Part shown: piece after piece, positions 28,472-36,245 of the stretch
Layout: every line of letters starts with the position of its first letter
Position numbering within the stretch: the stretch's first letter is position 1
Origin: Winogradskyella undariae
GTDB lineage: Bacteria; Bacteroidota; Bacteroidia; Flavobacteriales; Flavobacteriaceae
Direction of reading: 5' to 3'
NCBI RefSeq assembly: GCF_013285155.1
Contig: NZ_JABTEL010000013.1
Span: forward strand, 1-64,000
DNA length: 64,000 nucleotides
Position numbers and translations under genes: made by a program
The notes under the pieces: generated by a model
Database searches by the model: none
What the model was told of the DNA's origin: nothing
What the model saw: only the letters and a program-made list of their open reading frames with translations

Positions 28472-28594
28472 AAAGTATGGTTTTAGATTATAATTCTATT
28501 AGTATTAAAATAGATGAATTTGTTACAAAAAAATCTAAAAGCTTCTAAAAGCTGAATAAATCCTTTTACTTTTACATAAATCAAATATCTACAT

Positions 28595-29683
28595 ATGGCT
28601 TCTAAGAGCATACTTAATAAAAAATCACTCGATTTTCTTGAAAAATATTTAAATAATGCCTCACCAACAGGTTACGAATGGGAAGGGCAAAAAATCTGGA
28701 TGGATTACCTTAAACCCTATGCAGATGAATTTATTACAGACACTTACGGTTCTGCTGTTGCTGTTATAAACCCTGAAGCAAAATATAAAGTGGTTATTGA
28801 AGGGCATGCCGATGAAATTTCATGGTATGTGAATTACATTTCGGATAACGGTTTACTCTATGTTATCAGAAATGGTGGTAGTGATCATCAAATTGCACCG
28901 AGTAAGGTTGTAAACATTCATACAAAAAATGGCATTGTAAAAGGTGTATTTGGATGGCCAGCAATTCATACCAGAAGTAAAGCAAAAGAACAAGCGCCTA
29001 AGCCTGATAATATCTGCATTGATATAGGAGCAAAAGATAAGGAAGAAGTTGAAAAAATGGGAGTTCATGTTGGTTGTGTAATTACTTACCCTGACGAATT
29101 TCATATTTTGAATAAAGACAAATTTGTTTGTCGTGCGTTAGACAACAGAATGGGTGGTTTTATGATTGCTGAAGTGGCGCGTTTACTTAAAGAAAATAAG
29201 AAAACACTTCCTTTTGGATTATATATTACCAACTCTGTACAAGAAGAAATTGGTTTACGTGGCGCTGAAATGATTGCACAAACCATTAAGCCAAACGTAG
29301 CAATTGTAACAGATGTTACCCATGATACAACAACACCTATGATTGACCAAAAGACGCAAGGTTATGCTGAAATTGGAAAAGGTCCTGTTGTTGCTTATGC
29401 ACCTGCCGTACAACAAAAATTACGTGATTTAATTACGGATACAGCTGATGAGAAGAAAATTCCTTTTCAACGTGCTGCATTATCTAGAGCTACCGGAACA
29501 GATACAGACGCCTTTGCTTATAGTAATGGTGGTGTTGCTTCTGCTTTAATTTCTTTACCATTGCGTTATATGCATACTACTGTAGAAATGGTGCATCGAG
29601 ATGATGTTGAGAATGTTATTAAATTAATTTATGAAACTTTATTAAAAATAGAAGACGGAGAAACGTTTAGCTATTTTAAATAG
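28595..29683 (+). CDS. M42-family metallopeptidase (glutamyl/deblocking aminopeptidase)
   Basis: A 362-aa cytoplasmic di-zinc aminopeptidase. Visible metal-site motifs are VVIEGHADEI (first His-Ala-Asp), CRALDNRMGGF (bridging Asp), SVQEEIGLRGA (catalytic Glu-Glu) and VTDVTHDT (Asp), with LPLRYMHTTVEM supplying the last His. Full length for the M42/FrvX family. It is divergent from the ABC-M1 operon and followed by a strong terminator before the NUDIX gene. Confidence 0.93.
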   Translation: MASKSILNKKSLDFLEKYLNNASPTGYEWEGQKIWMDYLKPYADEFITDTYGSAVAVINPEAKYKVVIEGHADEISWYVNYISDNGLLYVIRNGGSDHQIAPSKVVNIHTKNGIVKGVFGWPAIHTRSKAKEQAPKPDNICIDIGAKDKEEVEKMGVHVGCVITYPDEFHILNKDKFVCRALDNRMGGFMIAEVARLLKENKKTLPFGLYITNSVQEEIGLRGAEMIAQTIKPNVAIVTDVTHDTTTPMIDQKTQGYAEIGKGPVVAYAPAVQQKLRDLITDTADEKKIPFQRAALSRATGTDTDAFAYSNGGVASALISLPLRYMHTTVEMVHRDDVENVIKLIYETLLKIEDGETFSYFK

Positions 29684-29691
29684 AAAATATC

Positions 29692-29724
29692 AGACCTGTC
29701 AGTTTTTTATAACCTGACAGGTCT
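29692..29724 (+). terminator. Terminator after the M42 peptidase gene
   Basis: Perfect 11-bp stem AGACCTGTCAG / CTGACAGGTCT followed by a T-rich tract, 9 bp past the stop and 10 bp before the next ATG. Confidence 0.85.
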
Positions 29725-29734
29725 ATTTTATTTT

Positions 29735-30286
29735 ATGGATGAAATTTTAGATATCGTTGACAAAAACGGTAAACCAACAGGAAGAACTGCACTAAAATCT
29801 GAAGCGCATTCTAAAGGCTTGTATCACAATACCATTCACTTATGGCTGTACACCTCTAAAGGTGAAATATTACTACAGCAACGCTCTCACAAAAAATCAA
29901 TTTACCCATTGCTTTGGGATGTTTCTGCTGCAGGACATATAGATGCTGGAGAAACATTTATAACAGCAGCTTTACGGGAAACAAAAGAAGAATTAGGTTT
30001 AGAATTAGAACCAAAAGATCTCACCAAAATTGGAACCTTTCTTCATGAAAGTAGCTATGCTGAAGGTAAAATTCAAGATAATGAATTTCATCAAGTATTT
30101 ATTGCAGAATTAACCGTTCCATTAAACACTTTAGTAATACAAGACTCTGAAGTTGAAGCTATAAAATTAGTATCGCTCGAAGAGTTTTATAATTTATTAA
30201 ACAATAGTGAAACTAACATGCACTTTGTAGCGAGTAATCGCGACTATTATTTAAAAGTACTAGAAACAGTAAAGAATAAGCTTTAA
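29735..30286 (+). CDS. NUDIX hydrolase (IDI/YfcD-like)
   Basis: A 183-aa NUDIX protein. The NUDIX box is GHIDAGETFITAALRETKEELGL, with the REtkEELG core complete (about residues 69-91, quoted core: GETFITAALRETKEELG). The N-terminus DIVDKNGKPTGRTALKSEAH and LQQRSHKKSIYPLLWD resemble type I isopentenyl-diphosphate isomerases and YfcD, so it may be an isomerase-like or pyrophosphohydrolase protein; I cannot decide. A terminator ends only 10 bp before the ATG, so its expression may come from read-through. Confidence 0.8.
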   Translation: MDEILDIVDKNGKPTGRTALKSEAHSKGLYHNTIHLWLYTSKGEILLQQRSHKKSIYPLLWDVSAAGHIDAGETFITAALRETKEELGLELEPKDLTKIGTFLHESSYAEGKIQDNEFHQVFIAELTVPLNTLVIQDSEVEAIKLVSLEEFYNLLNNSETNMHFVASNRDYYLKVLETVKNKL

Positions 30287-30313
30287 TTATACTAGTATTT
30301 AAAAACACATTTC

Positions 30314-30340
30314 AGAACCTTAACAAGGTTCTAATTTTTT
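30314..30340 (+). terminator. Terminator after the NUDIX gene
   Basis: Stem AGAACCTT / AAGGTTCT, loop AAC, followed by AATTTTTT. Confidence 0.75.
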
Positions 30341-30358
30341 AATTCTTATCAAAAAATT

Positions 30359-30391
30359 AAAACCCCAACTAATAGATTAGCTGAGGTTTTT
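30359..30391 (-). terminator. Bidirectional terminator-like hairpin
   Basis: Imperfect stem (AAAACCCCA-CTAA with TTAG-TGAGGTTTT, two mismatches) with T-runs on both strands. It may end the minus-strand WYL-linked operon, about 240 bp after its last stop. Confidence 0.5.
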
Positions 30392-30633
30392 AAAGCTAGT
30401 CAAACTTGAAACCATCAAAGCCCCCTTAGACAAATAGCGATCCCTACATCCTATTTTATGGCTTCAAATTATGACCTTTCAAAAAATTTAGAACATGATA
30501 TATAAAATACCTTTCTTTTATTTAGTATTTCAAAAATACACATCAAATAGACAAAACCTGTCCTTTTTATAATTAATGTTAATTATTTATTGCTGTAAAT
30601 AAAATAATATTGTTAAATTATTAACACATAGGT

Positions 30634-31074
30634 TTATAGCTTAGATAATATTTTATCAACTTTATATTTAATTCCTTTATCTGCATTCACTAATGATTTA
30701 TTAGTTGATATAAGGTCTATTTTATGATTCAAAATATGTCTTAAATTAGCCATCCAATCTTCCATACGCATTTTTCCTTTCGATTGATTAATCGTTCTCA
30801 ACGTCACTGCTACATTTTCTGGACAATTAACCACTTGTGCAATTTCGGCATTCGTTAAACGATCACGGTAGGTCATAAAAACGTCTTCTGATGAGCGTAT
30901 GTGCTCGTAATCATATCTATCTCCACCTCGTAAAGTTTCTCCGGTATAGCAATCTGTATATAACGCTATACCATCTCCACCTCTAGTTAAAGCTTGTTGA
31001 TGCATTTGTGCTTTTACTTTGGTGAAAAGAAGGTCGATTTCTTTGCGGTGGTATGGGCGGTTTGGGTTTTGCAT
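30634..31074 (-). CDS. HNH-nuclease-like protein
   Basis: A 146-aa protein that I read as a treble-clef (HNH) nuclease fold without zinc cysteines. Key features are YTDCYTGE (about 40-47), RYDYEHIRSSE with Glu57-His58 as the general-base position, Asn87 in NCPENV and Asn96 in LRTINQSKGK, an order E-H ... N ... N-x-S-K-G common to HNH nucleases. No signal peptide. It is the last gene of the WYL-linked operon, 57 bp after the YARHG lipoprotein. The family assignment is by motif only; if right, it could be the DNA-cutting part of the system. Confidence 0.6.
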   Translation of the reverse strand: MQNPNRPYHRKEIDLLFTKVKAQMHQQALTRGGDGIALYTDCYTGETLRGGDRYDYEHIRSSEDVFMTYRDRLTNAEIAQVVNCPENVAVTLRTINQSKGKMRMEDWMANLRHILNHKIDLISTNKSLVNADKGIKYKVDKILSKL

Positions 31075-31131
31075 TTTAATATTACCAATTTTAAATCATT
31101 ATATCCTGACCAACCTTATCTACTTAAAAAG

Positions 31132-31839
31132 TTACGGCCAAGTTACGTCAATACAGCAGCCATGAACCCATCCTGATTTACCTGTTTCGGAAATAATTGC
31201 AAACCAAACGTCTGAAATCTCATTACCGTTCAATTCAATAGTCGTTTTAAAACTACTTATTTTATCAACATTAACAAATGAATCTTTTTTTAATAATTCA
31301 ATAGTTTCTCCATCTAAATTAGGTTTATCTCTTAATCTTAAGTTTTCTACTAAAATATAACCAAAGCCACCAGCCTCTTCTTCAAGTAAAGGGGTATTGT
31401 CAAGGACAAAATCTTTATTACTAACTGATATTATTAAATCAATATTATTTTTCTCAACCTTAGATAAAAGAGTAATAACCTCTTTATGCATTGGCTTGTA
31501 CCAGTTTTGCTTTCTGAAATAATGATCCATCTCACTATCTGACATAAAAATATACCCATGACGCGCAAAAATCTCATTGCGCATAATTTTCAAGTTATTT
31601 TCTGAATACTTCTTATTTCTTAATTCAGAAAGAGTAAGTAATCTATGCGAAGTAAATGGATAAAGCCCCAAGCTATTCTTATCAATTTCTACAATATTCT
31701 TCTCATAATCATCAGATTCGCTATCCGTTTCAATATTAATTCTTTCCTCAGAAAGATCTTTCTTCTCTGATTCAAGCAAATGATCTAAACAAGACGTCAA
31801 CAATAATGACGGAATAATAAAAAATAATAATTTTTTCAT
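31132..31839 (-). CDS. YARHG and SH3-domain lipoprotein
   Basis: A 235-aa lipoprotein: signal peptide with lipobox Cys17 (SLLLTSC), an acidic linker, a YARHG domain (about residues 65-120; core IMRNEIFARHGYIFMSDSE, followed by YFRKQNWYKP) and a C-terminal bacterial SH3-like domain (about 160-235; LRLRDKPNLDGETIELL and GKSGWVHG). YARHG domains are extracellular and thought to bind cell wall or other surface ligands. It lies inside the WYL-linked operon, 23 bp after the small membrane protein, and suggests the system reaches the envelope. Confidence 0.8.
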   Translation of the reverse strand: MKKLLFFIIPSLLLTSCLDHLLESEKKDLSEERINIETDSESDDYEKNIVEIDKNSLGLYPFTSHRLLTLSELRNKKYSENNLKIMRNEIFARHGYIFMSDSEMDHYFRKQNWYKPMHKEVITLLSKVEKNNIDLIISVSNKDFVLDNTPLLEEEAGGFGYILVENLRLRDKPNLDGETIELLKKDSFVNVDKISSFKTTIELNGNEISDVWFAIISETGKSGWVHGCCIDVTWP

Positions 31840-31862
31840 TGATTTTTATATTCGTTGTATCC

Positions 31863-32159
31863 TTAACCTTTAAATAATTCTATATTCTTCCGTTTAACTC
31901 TATTTTTTAGATGCAGGGCGTGACATAACGGTTTATACCATAAAAAACTAAATAATAGAATTATAAAACTATTAGAAAAGAAAAAACCAACGAATATTAA
32001 TAACATAAATAAATAATAATTGTATTTATAAAGTCGAATTCTTAAATCTTCTAAACTATGATGAACTTTCTCGTATTCTCTATAGTTTGTATTATCTCTT
32101 CCTAAAAGCAGGTCTTTCCATGCCTCTTTCATTGTTAATCCAAATTTTACGTTATTCAT
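31863..32159 (-). CDS. Small membrane protein of unknown function
   Basis: A 98-aa protein. A hydrophilic N-terminus (MTMKEAWKDLLLGRD-like) is followed by two adjacent hydrophobic segments (YYLFMLLIFVGFFFSNSF and IILLFSFLWY, about residues 48-75), likely a helical hairpin, and a basic tail (LKNRVKRKNIELFKG). No family recognised. It starts 3 bp after the stop of the 207-aa gene and is clearly part of the same transcript. It may anchor the coiled-coil proteins to the membrane; that is inference. Confidence 0.65.
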   Translation of the reverse strand: MNNVKFGLTMKEAWKDLLLGRDNTNYREYEKVHHSLEDLRIRLYKYNYYLFMLLIFVGFFFSNSFIILLFSFLWYKPLCHALHLKNRVKRKNIELFKG

Positions 32160-32162
32160 AAG

Positions 32163-32786
32163 TTATAGTATTAGGTCAGCACCATTAAGAAAACTATCAA
32201 TTTCTTGATCTAAATTTTCATTAAAATTTTTAGCGTTAGGGTTAATTAATTTAGCTGCTTTTTCAAGTCCTTCAATATTCTTTTCTGATAAGACCTTTTT
32301 AACATCATCATGATTTGCCTTATTCAGTTTGATATTTCTTTTTAAATCTTCAGCATAATTTAAAATCTTATCAGCTAATAGCTGCTCGTTGAGTTCGTTC
32401 GCCTTATTAAGAGACTTGGTCTCTTGATTTAAATTAAAAACTTTTAATTCTACACGTAAGGTCTCTAATCCTACTTTGGCTAAATCGCGTTTAAATTTAT
32501 TTGCCTTAACAACATCCATACTCTTGGGCATAGGCAAACTTGATAAATATGACTCAATTTTAGAAATTATTTTTGTTTCTGCATCAGGATTTTCGTTTAA
32601 ATATATATTTAATACATTTTCTAATTTAGACGAAACTTCATGTAATTGTCCATTCACATTTTCGGTTTCAAAATCTCTATATGCCGTAATCACACTTTTT
32701 GATAATTCCCTCCTAGTGCTAACGTCTTCTATAACCGCCCTTATCTCTTCTCCAACTAATATAATATTCTTATTTTTTAATTCCAT
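32163..32786 (-). CDS. Helical protein of unknown function
   Basis: A 207-aa, almost wholly helical and highly charged protein without membrane segments or cysteines. It begins MELKNKNIILVGEEIRAVIED; stretches such as KANELNEQLLADKILNYAEDL suggest coiled coils. It ends in a short hydrophobic tail (SFLNGADLIL). The start overlaps the end of the 593-aa gene by 10 bp, so the two are translated together and probably interact. No family recognised. Confidence 0.65.
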   Translation of the reverse strand: MELKNKNIILVGEEIRAVIEDVSTRRELSKSVITAYRDFETENVNGQLHEVSSKLENVLNIYLNENPDAETKIISKIESYLSSLPMPKSMDVVKANKFKRDLAKVGLETLRVELKVFNLNQETKSLNKANELNEQLLADKILNYAEDLKRNIKLNKANHDDVKKVLSEKNIEGLEKAAKLINPNAKNFNENLDQEIDSFLNGADLIL

Positions 32787-34558
32787 ACAACAGCTTTTTT
32801 CTGTAATTCTTGATCTAGTTCAATCTCTAGCACATTTCTACTAGCATTAATTATTCTTTTTACCACTGTAATTAATTTAGTCAATTCTTCTTCCGAATTA
32901 GGTGTTTTATTAAATTCAGTCATTATTACTTCAGAGTTTGAATTTATTCGTTGATTTATTTCACTTAACTCATTTTCACTTTCAGAGATATATTGATTTA
33001 TTGTTTCGCGTTTCTCTATCTCATCATTCTTTAAACTTTGTATATATTCATAATCTTCAACAACAGGTTTACAGTAATTTGTCCATTCTTGCAGAGTAGA
33101 ATAATATACTGTTGATGCTCTACCTAAAGTAAATAATTCAATTAAAATGAAAGGTTTAGTAGGTTTTAATGAAAGTGCTATGAAATATTCTTCTTTTTTA
33201 ATTTCTAAAATTTCACCGAGTCTTATTTCTTCTTCTTCTGAATACTTTATATTACTATGTAAATCAATGATCTTTTGATTTAAAAATCTTTGTTTTTTAA
33301 TTAATTTATTGTTTTCGCCTTTAGCTTTATTAATAGTTGGATTTTCCAAAATCCTATCATATAAAGGTTTAAAATCGGAAACTATTATTTCTGAATTACT
33401 TTTAATAAAAGTATTATAATTTGGTATAATTGAGTGAGATAATTTAGAATACAGTTTTCCTAATCTAAAAATATCTGCTATAATAAGTTCGTTATCTTCA
33501 CTCATTTTATGCTTTAGAATCTCAACATCACGTTTAATTAACGCAACAACTTCTTTTGATTTATTCCTTGTATCTATACCTCCCATGATGGCAGCTGCAC
33601 CTGCTGCAATAGCAACTTGAATTCCAGCACCAATAAGATCACCTTTATTTAAGTCTCTTTTTTTTGAAATAGAGCTCAAATTTTTCCATGCTTCACTAGA
33701 TTCAGCAGAAACAGAATTACCAAAGTTATTTAAAGCAACATCGACTGTATTTAAAAACTCTTGATGTTGTTCATTAATTTTATTGTAACTTAAATTAAGT
33801 TCGTTCCAAGAGTTTTCAAAATCTAACCATTCTATCTGATCAAAATCAAAGAGTTCAGGATATTGCTGTTTTGCACGATTTCCAAATAAATCAATCAATA
33901 GCTGCACAACATCGTCTCTTTCACATTTAAGTTCATTTCTTAAAATATTGAAATCATTAATTAAGTTTAAATTAACATTCTTTATCTTATCGTATTCACC
34001 AATCATCGCTTCATATCCTTCAAGAACTTTTTTAGCGTATTTTTTTGCACTATCGGCATTACCAATACCTAAAAATTCTTTCTTGAATTCTAATTTTTGA
34101 GTACTTACAAGTGTTGTTTCTATCCTAGTTTTAGAGTCTTCATTATTTATTTCAGTAGCATTTGATTTTAAAAGCTTAACTTTTTTGGTTAAGCTATCCT
34201 TTTCATTATTTGAAAATTGAGATACATGATTAGAAGAATACAAACGTTTAGGATTATAAACAGCATCATTTCCTATATTCTCCTTTATTGTCTCAACAAT
34301 AGCTTCTTGAACAATATTAGAGCTCATTTCGTAACTCAACCTTACTAATGCGTTAAATTCTATTGTATCAGCTAAATTTAAATCGTCATGCTTTTCATTA
34401 AGTAAACTCACCAATGCACGTCTAGAAATTCGAAGTGGCTCATTAGTTCTAGGTTGTTTATTGGCAAAGTTTTCTCTTGCTATTTTAGCTATTGAAGATG
34501 CAATTTCTTCATTAGAATATTTATCAGAAAACTTCATTGAAATATCAATTTCTTTCAT
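32777..34558 (-). CDS. Large coiled-coil protein with a central hydrophobic segment
   Basis: A 593-aa protein; I choose the ATG at 34558 because the longer reading needs a TTG and an odd N-terminus. Nearly all of it is predicted helical and charged, with long heptad-like stretches (about 185-275 and 410-590). One Gly/Ala-rich hydrophobic segment stands out at about residues 308-327 (LIGAGIQVAIAAGAAAIMGG). Long helical bundles around one such segment are also seen in alpha-pore-forming toxins and in membrane-remodelling proteins, so membrane insertion is a plausible but unproven role. No family recognised. Central gene of the WYL-linked operon. Confidence 0.7.
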   Translation of the reverse strand: MKEIDISMKFSDKYSNEEIASSIAKIARENFANKQPRTNEPLRISRRALVSLLNEKHDDLNLADTIEFNALVRLSYEMSSNIVQEAIVETIKENIGNDAVYNPKRLYSSNHVSQFSNNEKDSLTKKVKLLKSNATEINNEDSKTRIETTLVSTQKLEFKKEFLGIGNADSAKKYAKKVLEGYEAMIGEYDKIKNVNLNLINDFNILRNELKCERDDVVQLLIDLFGNRAKQQYPELFDFDQIEWLDFENSWNELNLSYNKINEQHQEFLNTVDVALNNFGNSVSAESSEAWKNLSSISKKRDLNKGDLIGAGIQVAIAAGAAAIMGGIDTRNKSKEVVALIKRDVEILKHKMSEDNELIIADIFRLGKLYSKLSHSIIPNYNTFIKSNSEIIVSDFKPLYDRILENPTINKAKGENNKLIKKQRFLNQKIIDLHSNIKYSEEEEIRLGEILEIKKEEYFIALSLKPTKPFILIELFTLGRASTVYYSTLQEWTNYCKPVVEDYEYIQSLKNDEIEKRETINQYISESENELSEINQRINSNSEVIMTEFNKTPNSEEELTKLITVVKRIINASRNVLEIELDQELQKKAVVWN

Positions 34559-34623
34559 GTGTTTTTTTTTATTAAACTGTATATAGTGATAATAGGAAGG
34601 AATTATTTGAAATTTTAATTTAG

Positions 34624-34833
34624 TCAAACACGTTTATACTCTAAATACCCCAAACTCAAATACCCTTCAGGTTTTAAGTCAATTCCATGAACTCTTTTAA
34701 AAGCCTTATGTATTTTATCCACCTCGTCAAAAGGATTAGAAAACATACTACTTACCTGTACAGATAAACCTGCATCTACATACTCGCCCTGTACATTTAT
34801 TGCACATTTTGTTTTAATTTCAAATGTTGCCAT
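34624..34833 (-). CDS. Small conserved-looking protein, 69 aa
   Basis: A 69-aa soluble protein, beta then alpha: FEIKTKCAINVQGEYVDAG, then SVQVSS, then NPFDEVDKIHKAFKRVHGID and a final strand YLSLGYLEYKRV. From memory it resembles the small Bacteroidota DUF6140-type proteins (strand, 'NPF', helix, 'YGID', final 'YLEVKKI'), but I cannot confirm this. It lies 65 bp before the 593-aa gene and 44 bp after the 42-aa gene. Confidence 0.6.
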   Translation of the reverse strand: MATFEIKTKCAINVQGEYVDAGLSVQVSSMFSNPFDEVDKIHKAFKRVHGIDLKPEGYLSLGYLEYKRV

Positions 34834-34877
34834 TGTATTTTTTTAAATTAGTGAATCATTAAATCATCCTCAGAAAT

Positions 34878-35006
34878 CTACACCCATTTATGAAACACAA
34901 CTTCAACAGTATTTTCTGAAGATTTACAAGTAATACTCGTATTTAATTGAGAAGTGACAGTATCATTTTTGTGGATGCCACAGATACTGCATTTATAAGT
35001 TGCCAT
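34878..35006 (-). CDS. 42-aa CxxC (zinc-ribbon-like) small protein
   Basis: A very short ORF starting at the ATG at 35006. The product begins MATYKCSICGIHKNDTV, has one more Cys (ITCKSS) and ends VVFHKWV. The CxxC near the start suggests half of a zinc ribbon. It opens like its 69-aa neighbour (MATY/MATF), lies in the right place and strand as first gene of the operon, and has a -7-like box 36 bp upstream. I think it is real. Confidence 0.55.
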   Translation of the reverse strand: MATYKCSICGIHKNDTVTSQLNTSITCKSSENTVEVVFHKWV

Positions 35007-35041
35007 AGGTTGGTTATTTTGGGGTAATTTCTAATAATGCT

Positions 35042-35049
35042 CAAATCTA
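35042..35049 (-). promoter_or_regulatory. Candidate -7 box of the WYL-linked operon
   Basis: TAGATTTG on the minus strand fits TAnnTTTG and lies 35 bp before the 42-aa gene. A second fit (TATTTTTG, 35079-35086) is further upstream. Confidence 0.35.
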
Positions 35050-35060
35050 TTCTTGAAATC

Positions 35061-35126
35061 GACAAAATATGTCCGTTTCAAAAATATGTTTTTAAGGACA
35101 TGAAATTAGACTGTCTTTATAAGACA
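35061..35126. promoter_or_regulatory. TGTC/GACA palindrome cluster, putative operator
   Basis: Three inverted-repeat pairings built from the same half-site lie between the WYL gene and the operon: GACA-N5-TGTC at 35061-35073, TGTCC ... GGACA at 35070-35100, and TGTCTT-TAT-AAGACA at 35112-35126. The first overlaps the position expected for the promoter. They are natural candidates for binding by the WYL regulator. Confidence 0.4.
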
Positions 35127-35176
35127 TAAAAACATTAAAGGAGAAAACTAGACAAGGAGAATGTAATTAAAGGAAT

Positions 35177-36157
35177 CTACTCATAATAACCCAACATTAA
35201 CCCCAAATGATGCTTTACATATGCTTTAACACGTAATGGACTAACCACCTTCACCCAAAGATTATATTTTAAAATATCCATTAAAAACTCATAATTAGGC
35301 TCAATAAAAATCTTTATTTCACCCCAAATATCTGAATTTAAATAATCTAACGCTACAGTATCCATTTTTTTAGGGCGAAAGATAATTTCTTGACTATGAT
35401 GAATCGGATTTAACTCTAAATACTTAAAATGATGATTGGCTACTTGAATATAAATCCATTCAGGTTGCATATCTGTTTTTAATATTCCAATAGCATTTTT
35501 AAAATATTCAGAAGAATTAAAACTAACAGGCTCTCTAACAATTTGTTTACTGATTTTTAGAGATTTAATTCTATCATCCAAACAAAAAGCATAAATACCA
35601 TATTCATTGTTGTGAGCTATTAAATACCATGCTTTATTAATTTCTTTAATATGTAAAGGTTGAAAAAAACCAGAAAGTGTTTGAAAACCACTGTCATCAT
35701 ACCAACCTTGATATTCAATTTCGATAAAATATTTTTGCTCTATCGCATGAATAAGCGGTACTAAATCTACCTGAGAACTTAAAGAACTGCGTGCTGTAGT
35801 AACATACGGTTTCCAAGCATGTGCATGATGATGCAAAAGATATAATTCTGTTTTCTCATAAATTTCTTTTAAAGCTTCACTTATTTCATATCCATCTACA
35901 AAATAACCATAGTTGCGCTTATGTAAAACAATAGCTTGGTAATAGGATTTAATTTTATCCAAATCACGTTTAATCGTTTTTTGACTATGCAGATTCAGTT
36001 TATCATATAAGGCATCCTCATTATTGTCTGCACGAATATGATCTAATGCTCGCTGCAAATCTTCTAATGGCACAAATCCATTTTTATCAATACCGTAAAT
36101 TTTAGGGTTAGAAATGATACGTAAAATATAATAGCGGCGAAGAAATTCTGGGGTCAT
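35177..36157 (-). CDS. WYL-domain transcriptional regulator
   Basis: A 326-aa regulator. The N-terminal 90 residues form a winged helix-turn-helix region (SQKTIKRDLDKIKSYYQ as the likely recognition part). The WYL domain (about residues 130-205) has FIEIEYQG, FQPLHIKEINKAWYLIAHN with the W-Y-L motif, and FCLDDRIKSLKIS; a WCX-like C-terminal extension follows. WYL domains sense nucleic acids or nucleotides, and such proteins often control phage-defence operons. It is divergent from the flippase gene and lies 171 bp upstream of the unknown operon, which it likely regulates. Confidence 0.88.
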   Translation of the reverse strand: MTPEFLRRYYILRIISNPKIYGIDKNGFVPLEDLQRALDHIRADNNEDALYDKLNLHSQKTIKRDLDKIKSYYQAIVLHKRNYGYFVDGYEISEALKEIYEKTELYLLHHHAHAWKPYVTTARSSLSSQVDLVPLIHAIEQKYFIEIEYQGWYDDSGFQTLSGFFQPLHIKEINKAWYLIAHNNEYGIYAFCLDDRIKSLKISKQIVREPVSFNSSEYFKNAIGILKTDMQPEWIYIQVANHHFKYLELNPIHHSQEIIFRPKKMDTVALDYLNSDIWGEIKIFIEPNYEFLMDILKYNLWVKVVSPLRVKAYVKHHLGLMLGYYE

Positions 36158-36220
36158 AGCAGGGATTAAAAAACGAATTTAATAATAAAGTTTCAAACGA
36201 CTAAAAGTAAACTGTTTTTA

Positions 36221-36228
36221 TATATTTG
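36221..36228 (+). promoter_or_regulatory. Candidate -7 box of the flippase gene
   Basis: TATATTTG matches TAnnTTTG, 17 bp before the ATG at 36246, in the 88-bp gap to the divergent WYL gene. Confidence 0.4.
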
Positions 36229-36245
36229 AAAACCAAATACACTAC

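Larger units (their letters stand above)
30287..30633. other. Intergenic region between NUDIX gene and HNH-like gene
   Basis: 347 bp between convergent genes. It holds two hairpins of terminator type (30314-30340 and 30359-30391) and a palindrome GACA-N5-TGTC at 30550-30562 that matches one upstream of the WYL-linked operon. No small gene was seen. Confidence 0.5.

Noticed and set aside
34559..34627. Extra 23 residues at the start of the coiled-coil protein
   Set aside because: They need a TTG start; the ATG at 34558 has a typical A-rich upstream stretch.
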